In this document: piece after piece, positions 56,868 to 64,000 of the stretch
Numbering within the stretch: the first letter of the stretch is position 1
Layout: every line of letters starts with the position of its first letter
Source: Plutella xylostella
Lineage: Eukaryota; Arthropoda; Insecta; Lepidoptera; Plutellidae
Length of the DNA: 64,000 nucleotides
Direction: 5' to 3'
Assembly: GCF_932276165.1 (NCBI RefSeq)
Contig: NC_063987.1
Span: 4,588,001-4,652,000 of the forward strand
Notes under the pieces: generated by a model
The model's database searches: none
Told to the model about the DNA's origin: nothing
The model's input: the letters and a program-made list of their open reading frames with translations, nothing else
Program-made: the position numbers and the translations under genes

Positions 56868-58573
56868 ATGAACGAGCAAAATAAAAAGATTTTATTTAAT
56901 AAATCTACGGTACGTATTTAATATTTGAATAAATAGAGCTGTAAAGTATAAAGCTAGTGGCTTTATAACCGTATTTATAATAATACATATATAGATAACT
57001 CTTTATAAATATTTTATAAGTATCTATGTACAGCACTCTTATCTCTGAATTTTACACTATATTATATTATGTACTCTTTTATTTAGTCTATACTAACCAT
57101 GGGTCTTATACATTTCAGTTGTTTAGCCTGAAAGCAGAGCTATTGAAGAAACAAGAAGAAGTGAATGAAAAGAAGCGCTTGCCGCAGCATAAAGTAGAAA
57201 ACTTTAAGCCTGCGCCTTCAAAGCCACCTGAGAAATGTGAAAAAGACATAGAGAAACCTTGTTTTAGAGACAAATTAAAAGAAATTGACACTGAGGAACT
57301 GGAGGCCTGTAGGAAGTCAAAGTATGTTTTTTAAACTATAATTGTAACAGATATACGGTGTAAACTCCATGTAACGTCACTCGATTTAACGACAAACTCT
57401 CTAAAGCGTCGAAATACATTGGTTTTGGTTGGTTTAGCTTGTCTTCCATACAATGATACACTCTACATAGCATTACACACACTCTCAATAACATTAACAA
57501 TTGAGTAATAAACAGTACCTTTTTAGTTAAAACTGCGCTGTGTACGATTTTTTGTTGCTTTATTATCCTAGCCTGCAATAAACTCGACTGTGGCCATCCC
57601 CCATACCGAACTTTCTAAGAAATTCGTTCTTTTGTTTACAAATTGGGATTGCTTGCACGTGTAGACTGATCTTGCTTGACCATGACTAAAAAGTAGGGAT
57701 GATGGATTGTCTATACATTATCATATTCTTAGTTGCTCACAAACTTTCAAACTGTAAATATGGCTAGTAAAAGAAAATCAATGTGTATTGACGAAAAAGT
57801 TTTACTGATACACGCAATAGAAACAAGAGAGAAGATAAGTGATGTTGGCAAATGCTTTAGATATAGTCGTTCTACCTGTCCACATAAAGGAAAAACAAAC
57901 TCTCCATGGCAACTCTCTATAACGCCATTAAATACACAGTCCCTTCAGTGTCGTTATATAGAGTTTACACTGTATATAAATATACAGTCCTTACATAAAG
58001 AACTACTAAATTCCTACTTCCAACTTTAATAAACCTTTTATTTGAAAAACAAAATCATGTAGTATTATAGTGTCTGTCAAGTCCACAACATCATTATTAT
58101 GCTACAAATAGTATCAACATTTGTCAGGTCTTACTAAAATTGTCCATGACATGATTGATTTTCAGATCAGCTCTAGTGAAAAAAGCAGAGTTGTATGAAC
58201 ATTTGGCTGATGGTGTTGGGTCGTCGCAGCTGGCCAGTCGATTTCTTGTAGACTTCAACACCAAGAAGCGGCAGGAGTCTGTCCAGCATGAAGCCAGCCC
58301 TCCGAGACCCCCATCTCCAGTGTATGAGGAGACTGATGAAGACCAAAGTGAATGGTAGGCTGACTTGCAGCAGGAAAATTTTATTATCTAAGATATAAAT
58401 AGCATTATTAGGTATAACCATATTTTTTTTTTGAGAAAATTTGTGTCCTCTGCAACTGGGCTGTTGGGTGGGTTGTTTTTATTATGCCATTCAGTGATAT
58501 ATTAATTTATAATATAACATTTTGAATATAACTACCCCTATCCTAACTAATATTATAAATGCGAAAGTAACTG

Positions 58574-58616
<43 letters not shown>

Positions 58617-60826
58617 TACTCTTTCACGCCAAAACTACTGAACGGATTTGAATGAAATTTGGTATACATACGCTCTAGACCCTGGGAAAGAACATAGGCT
58701 ACTTTTTATTCCGGAATTCCCACGGGAAAACTTTTTAAGGCGAAGCGAAGCGCGCGGGAACAGCTAGTTTATCATAATTTAAGTATAATAACTTTATTTT
58801 GTTTTCAGGACTGAATTCACAGACTGTTTAGGCAGAACCCGTAAATGTCTGAAATCTGACCTGGACTTGTACCAAGAGAAAGACAAAGAATTACTAAGAA
58901 TTGTCAATAAAGAAAGGGATGTTCCACAAGATGCACAGGTAAATTACCTTTCGCTTTTCTAAAAAGATAAACTTATTTCAATTATTTCAAATTACAAGTG
59001 GCTCTTTAACGAGAGCTGCACCAGAACTATATGATGTAGAGAAATTCATTCTTATTTTTAGAAACAACTGTAATTAAAACTTTCAGGTGTCTGAAACTCC
59101 ACCAGTTGAAAAGCCACTTTTGGTCCAAAAGACAAATGACTACCTGCAGTCTCTACGGGAAAAATGGGAGAAGAAAGAACAGGAACTACTCAGCAAGGAC
59201 AAAGATGTGCACTATCAGGACCTACTCTTTGATGGTGAGCAGCTCATAGTCATCCAACTTACGACCCGCTGAACATAAGCCGATGACCAAATAATTTGCC
59301 ATAATTCCAGTAGAAATATGATAAACTTGAATGTAGGTATTTACACCCCATCTTGGTAAAAATCTAGATGTAAGGTACTTTCTTACATTTATTTTGTTTA
59401 GTATACTGTCTTGCGCCTTTCTGTATCAGTAAACAAACAACATTACTCAGACACTCATTATCCATCAAATTTACATTCATTCTTCAACCAAACAACTCTT
59501 AAACTGAACCACAGAATAATAACTAATTAGTACTAGTGATTGAACCCCAATCTCTCTACCGCAGAGGCGCGTATCCACGGCGTGGGCTACTTTTCCTTCT
59601 CCACGGAGGAGGCGGAGCGTCGCCAGCAGATGTCGGAGCTGCAGCGGGTGCGCGAGGAGACGCTGAAAGCCCAGGAGGTGGCTGCAGAACAGAGGAGGAA
59701 GAGGGAAGAGCTGGTGGCTGCCAGGCTGGCGGCGTCGAAAGCCAGGAGACGCATGCGTGAAGGGTTGCCGCCTGAGGATCCTGAAGGTATGGGTTTGTGT
59801 GTTGTGATTGTAAGGTGTTGTTAGGGTGTGGTGAGGTTGGTATTGGGGAACTTGGGTAGTTCTGATCAGTTATTCCTTCAGTATTTTTTATTGTCGTCAA
59901 CTGCCTTTATACATATAGGTGCCTTTCCTATATTATCTCTATATTATCTGAAAAAGCTATCTGTATATTGGGGTGTGGGGTCGTCGGTACCTGCAACTGG
60001 CTCTCTTGAATTGAACCTTTTATCTGCATATGAATTATTATACTTTAAGTTTCTTTAATAAATGTTTTCTATTACAGATCAACAAAAAGACTTCACTAAA
60101 TGTCTTCTAGAATTCTTGACGCAACAGAAAAACGAAGCCGACGCCAAAGCCAAAGAGGAAGAAACAAAGAGAAAAGAGGAGCAAGAGAAAGAGAGACAGA
60201 AGCAGCGGGAGGCATACGTGAGAGAATGGGACATCGGCAAAGAAGGAGTCGAAGATAAGAAGAAATTCCGAGAGATGACTCAAGAAGAGTATGTGGAGCA
60301 GCAAAGAGACAAAAGAATTAAAGAATTCGCCCCTCCTAAGGAAAGAGAGAGTAAAAAATCGAATGCTAGCTTTGATGATACGGGAAGAGTATTAGATCCG
60401 CAGCCATCTGCTAGCAAAACTTGGTCAGAAGTGAGACCTCGTGTCAAAACGCCTCCCCCTCCAATGATAGGTGATATAAACGAAGCAAAAGGATTATATT
60501 TTTCAACGTCTAAGAAAGAGAATTCAACTATGAAGTATAAAAACTTTGTTAAACCTCAAGAACCAGTTCCAATTGTGAATGAACTCAGCGATGATGAAGA
60601 TCAAGTTGTAATAACAAAACCGGATAAAAGGAAATTGTCTTCTAATCATACAGAAATAGCTCCCCCACCAACTTATGATTACTATGGACCTGTGCCGAAG
60701 CACTCTAAAGCTAGCAAACCATTCGATTCAGATATAAGAGAAGCATATGACCAAGGTTCTAATAGTTTAAAGAAACAAGGCAGTAACAGACAGTTATCAC
60801 AACGTTACGACTTTTCTCTGGAGTGA
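56868..60826 (+). CDS. CCDC174: CCDC174-like nuclear coiled-coil protein
   Basis: Seven exons (56868-56909, 57119-57321, 58166-58354, 58809-58938, 59087-59234, 59565-59786, 60078-60826) encode 560 residues with consistent phases. Landmarks shared with vertebrate CCDC174 are LFSLKAELLKKQEEVNEKKR, EWTEFTDCLGRTRKCLKSDL, ARIHGVGYFSFS and VREWDIGKEG. The protein is highly charged, with long coiled coils (EEAERRQQMSELQRVREETL; the Lys/Glu-rich stretch near 60130-60220). CCDC174 is a nuclear protein associated with RNA processing in vertebrates; its molecular role is poorly defined. Intron 2 contains a pogo/Tigger-like relic and intron 3 a short retroelement. The gene converges with the Ly6-like gene. 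Confidence 0.85.
57356..57972 (+). mobile_element. 617-bp pogo/Tigger-like element in CCDC174 intron 2
   Basis: The ends CGGTGTAAACTCC and the complement of GAGTTTACACTG are inverted repeats (CRGTGTAAACTC) flanked by TA at 57354-57355 and 57973-57974. Both CRGTGTAAACTC ends and a TA duplication are typical of Tigger elements. Inside, from 57760, MASKRKSMCIDEKVLLIHAI is the start of a CENP-B-type DNA-binding domain. The transposase is cut short after about 50 codons, so the copy is inactive. Confidence 0.8.
58540..58768 (+). mobile_element. Short lepidopteran retroelement, copy 4, with expanded TCTG tract
   Basis: Same family as 17236-17442, with about ten TCTG units at 58575-58615. It lies in CCDC174 intron 3 only 40 bases before the next acceptor. 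Confidence 0.85.
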
Positions 60827-60846
60827 TGTATTGTACATAATGTGTA

Positions 60847-60852
60847 AATAAA
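60847..60852 (+). terminator. CCDC174 polyadenylation signal
   Basis: AATAAA begins 21 bases after the stop codon, implying a very short 3' UTR. Confidence 0.65.
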
Positions 60853-60885
60853 ATCAATATAATAATATTATGAGTAAGTATTTCC

Positions 60886-60891
60886 TTTATT
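60886..60891 (-). terminator. Ly6-like gene polyadenylation signal
   Basis: AATAAA on the minus strand, 237 bases past the Ly6-like stop and 34 bases from the opposing CCDC174 signal, so the two 3' ends probably abut or overlap. Confidence 0.6.
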
Positions 60892-61127
60892 GACAGTCAA
60901 TCTACACTAATATCACAATAATAAACGACTAACACCCAAAATTAAAACTAGTTCGTAGCTTTTAGAGATCATTAATCTATTGATGGACTACTAAGGCATT
61001 TCTGGTATACACATCGCATAGGTATTTAGGAACACGCATCATGATATGTTTGTCTTGTCTTTCCAAATATAAAATTAGGTGCTCATTATCCGTGATATGA
61101 GTAAAATTATCCTATTATATTAAACAT

Positions 61128-62522
61128 TTAAAAAGTGATCTTAATAAAAGATAAACTAATAAGTAATACAACCATATTGCTAGAAAGCCTTATGCCGTTA
61201 TTCTTTTTCTCCATAGTACTTTCTGTTGTTTCTGCATGTTTAACGTCCATCATAGTAGCCATCATAGTGGTTGTATGCATAGTAGTTACTGCGACTGTTT
61301 GCGTAGTCCCTTCTGTAGTAGTTGGCTCTGTTACTGGATCTTCTTTTGCTTTAGGACTCGTATTTTGTTGTAAAGACTCGGCTGCAATAACTTGTTCAGT
61401 TGGTTTAACTATCATTGTGGATTTCACATCCTCTTGCTTGGCCACGCTAGCTGGAGCTGCCATAGTAGTCACTTCAACCATTTTTAAGTCGATCTCTATA
61501 TCAATAACTTCATTATGCATAGGTTTCATGGTTGGAATGTTGGTATCAATTCTGTTATCGTCCATTGCTTTTTCGTTCATCACTTGTCTGATTTTGTCGT
61601 CAGTGCTAGTTCTTATATTGATAGTGTTGGCTTCTGTTTGTACAGTTGGCGGTTTAGCTTCAGCTTTATCGATAGTTTCGTTTTCTTTGTTTTCATCTTT
61701 GTCTGAATGCTCATGGGTTTGTGGTGCGGCTGTGGTGGCATTGTTGACCATATGGACGCTATCATCATCTTCTTGCACAAGTCTCTTCTTGATGCGGTGT
61801 GTCTTGGCGACCAGCCTCGCGAGGGCTGCGAAGGCGTCTTCTTCCCGCTCAGTGTTGGCGCCGTTGCAGAGGTCTCCGCGACACGGGCAAGTCATCTTCC
61901 AAGTCTTCGTCGTGTTGCAGTAAATCGGGTAGCATTCATCTTGGTACAGCTTCACGCAAAACCGCGATTCCACGTGAGCTGGAAAGAGAAAATCATAATT
62001 TTTGCTTAATCAGGACATTTGAGGAACAAAAATCAGTCTTCCGCTCGTTCCGGCGATAATAACAATAGCTAGACCAGGACCAATAGCTTGTCACTGGTGA
62101 AAGGATTGGCCTATAAATTTAGCTTCATTGGCTAACTGCCCAGGGTGCACCTGACGTGATTTCGAGAAAGAGGTTTCTCCAGGAGGCTCCATACACCAAC
62201 CAATGATCTACTACTGGGCATAGGCCATCATTAAGTGGTAAGTTATACTCCGTATAACCTGGTGGTCTGTATACAACGTATAAGGAGGCATTTGCCTAGC
62301 AGTGGGACACTAAAAGTATATAAAAAATATAAACAATATTCAACTTACGCGGCGCAGTAGCAACAACAGCGCAGTACTGGAACCCCTCCTCGCACAAAGT
62401 CTCCGGTTCCCCTCCCCCCCACTGCGCGGGGCAGGGCGGCGCGCGGCGACTGCGGTGAACTTGTTCAGCCAGCGGCCCGCACCAGTGGCAGCGCCGGGAC
62501 TCCGCGTTGGCTGCTGATGTTG
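61128..62522 (-). CDS. Ly6/uPAR-like surface protein (3' exons, 5' end outside window)
   Basis: Two minus-strand exons, 62349-62522 and 61128-61978, join in phase. They encode a cysteine-rich domain (RRCHWCGPLAEQ, ETLCEEGFQYCAVVATAP, then SRFCVKLYQDECYPIYC and WKMTCPCRGDLCNG), whose spacing and final CxxxxCN fit a Ly6/three-finger fold. A long Thr/Glu/Asp-rich stalk follows (for example TTMHTTTMMATMMD). The end is hydrophobic (MVVLLISLSFIKITF) and may be a GPI-attachment signal or a terminal membrane segment. The signal peptide exon is not visible and should lie to the right. The stalk of about 200 residues is long for this family. The exact orthologue is unknown. Confidence 0.75.
61979..62348. 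other. Intron of the Ly6-like gene with a degenerate retroelement trace
   Basis: The phrases CTACTGGGCATAGGCC (62213) and GCATTTGCCTAGCAGTGGGA (62288) resemble tails of common lepidopteran retroelements. No intact element is present. Confidence 0.4.
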
Positions 62523-62851
62523 CTGTAAGGAAGGGATGTTAGGTTGGTTGGGGGTTTTGGTTTGTGTGGTCGTAATTATCAATCGTGGTTTATATATTGC
62601 ATGTGACATATTGCAATGCATTATGTAAATTATTTAATAGCTAGAATCTAAGATGTATCCGTTAGATCTTAGATCTTAATTGGTCCCAAACTCTCGTGGC
62701 TAAGATTTGTCACCGTAGCATCATAGGTAAAGTGTGATAACGTTAATGGAGGAGGCTCTTTTTGTGCAATCTACAATTCCAATTCAGTAACTGACTTTTC
62801 GCAGATACGTAGCTTGAGAATAATACCTGCAATAGGCATAAGTACCTATAA

Positions 62852-63166
62852 GGGTCAATTCAGACGTACCACTACCACACCACAGCTACAACCACACCAC
62901 AACCACACCACAGCAACAACCACACCACAACCACGCCGTGTGGTCGGGCGTATATTTTGTATTGAAAATGAATAATCCAATTCACACGGCAACCGCCGTT
63001 GCCGTCGCGATGTTGCGATGTGGTCGTATTACACAGGTGGTCGATAACAACGGCAAAATGTGGCATGTGTGAATTGGATTATTCATTTTCAATATAAAAT
63101 ATACGCCCGGCATCCTTGTGGTGTGGTTGTAGCTGTGGTGTGGTTGTGGTACGTCTTAATTGACCC
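62852..63166. mobile_element. 315-bp palindromic MITE with TAA duplication
   Basis: Arms of about 130 bases start GGGTCAATTMAGACGTACCA, run through ACCACACCACAGCTACAACC repeats, and include ATTGAAAATGAATAATCCAA. TAA flanks lie at 62849-62851 and 63167-63169. The TWA-type duplication suggests PIF/Harbinger. Confidence 0.85.
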
Positions 63167-63169
63167 TAA

Positions 63170-64000
63170 AGGTTGAACTCATATTTCAAACGTTTAAAAT
63201 TTCCTCTTACGTAACGAATTAGGTACCCGGATACGAAGTACGAATAAAATAAGCCAAAACAACCTTTCGTGCACAAAGCAAAGGTCCTTCAAAGTACATT
63301 TTCGACACGCCTGTCATACCTAGGTATCAGTCGTGATGCCTGTCCGACTGAGGGTGTCGGCTCTTATTATTTATTTACAGACTGCGGGCTCCATTTCTTA
63401 TACTGCCGCAATGCACGTGCCCTAGTAGTAGTGTTTATATTTACCCTCTAAGCTCGCCTTTACACGAGTTATCTATGTGTAAAAATAGACGCATGTGATG
63501 GGATGAAAACGAGATCCCAGTAGGGCTTCTATCGGCACGTTTCCAAGGGGATAAAGATAATGGTTTTGGTACGGGACACTGCCTATAATTATGTTACTCA
63601 TATACATAATGGGGATCTAGACCTATTAATAGCTCACATTATTTATTAGTCTCATACCGGTTTTAAGACACGATGCTATACTTACATAGAATGACGCGTA
63701 GGAATGTAAGTAGGTAATGTCTAATAAATTTAATTTAATAAGAAATTACCTAGGGCTTTTCCGGAATCTATCACGTTATATAAGTGCCTACCTAGCTATC
63801 TACCATAGGATCTGAGAGAGGTACATAAACACTCGAGGCGGCAATTGTGTAATATTCCACACAGGGAAATATCTTATTTCATCCAATGAGCGTTTCAAAC
63901 CCAGGAGTTATAACTAATGTTAAATACCAACTAATGAAATTCATCCGTCCAATCGTGTCGTGTCTCTGATACGAGTTTGAGTCAGTATTAGTGGAAACAA
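63170..64000. other. No gene or repeat recognised
   Basis: AT-rich sequence, probably intron or upstream DNA of the Ly6-like gene. No signal-peptide exon could be supported on the minus strand. Confidence 0.4.

Noticed and set aside
57760..58029. Host gene encoding a CENP-B-like protein
   Set aside because: The frame is confined between transposon ends and diverges after about 50 codons; it is a Tigger/pogo relic.
58572..58616. CRISPR-like or functional tandem array
   Set aside because: It is a TCTG microsatellite inside a retroelement, without spacers.
61135..61923. 262-codon hydrophobic plus-strand frame opposite the Ly6-like exon
   Set aside because: It mirrors the Thr-rich stalk in antisense. 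The minus-strand frame joins in phase to a cysteine-rich exon, so that is the gene.

Overview
The window is nuclear DNA from a moth or butterfly (Lepidoptera). Its genes have introns with GT/AG junctions, its intergenic DNA is AT-rich, and it carries repeat families typical of Lepidoptera: a short retroelement with a TCTG tract and 'TTTCACGCC...ACTGAACGGAT' body, a tRNA-like SINE, 'GACCGGCCAACGAACG' MITEs and an 'ATCGTGAGGCAACCT' repeat. I see no bacterial operons, CRISPR arrays or rRNA genes.

Layout, left to right. The 5' part of RASSF8 (minus strand, 988-2689) runs off the left edge. A decayed BEL/Pao LTR retroelement (minus, about 3858-11697) is split by a 2.5-kb PIF/Harbinger-like DNA transposon. 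Next is the Tctex-type dynein light chain gene Dlc90F (plus, 12077-13220). The complete trithorax gene (trx/MLL1-2 orthologue, minus, 15894-35543) fills the next 20 kb. It has 13 coding exons and about 4419 residues, 9558 bases of which lie in a single exon. From 36.3 to 42.6 kb there is a transposon-rich gap. The dUTPase gene (plus, 42728-46719) follows; most of its first intron is a LINE fragment with a DNA transposon nested inside it. A two-ORF minus-strand unit (46876-47604) encodes a BLOC-1 subunit 4-like protein and an unknown 88-residue ORF. It is divergent from the single-exon REXO1-like exonuclease gene (plus, 48003-51212). Then come Ubc6/RAD6 (minus, 52649-54519), a P-element-like transposase relic, a CCDC174-like gene (plus, 56868-60826), and the 3' part of a Ly6-like membrane protein gene (minus, 61128-62522) whose 5' exons lie beyond the right edge.

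The genes are mostly unrelated housekeeping or chromatin loci and not a gene cluster with one function. Two pairs bear on chromatin and ubiquitin: Trx writes H3K4 methylation, and RAD6-type E2 enzymes monoubiquitinate H2B, which in other eukaryotes stimulates H3K4 methylation. Their proximity here may be chance.

The most unusual signals are these. Two separate trx exons (the PHD1/2 exon and a SET exon) each have a partial tandem copy of their 3' half plus splice donor in the downstream intron. Trx carries an N/Q/M/H-rich tract of roughly 800 residues. A foldback-like DNA element has inverted arms built from short degenerate words and contains a LINE. Transposons are nested, with recognisable target-site duplications. 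There is also a perfect 25-bp hairpin in a trx intron. I found no clear evidence of a wholly new molecular system.
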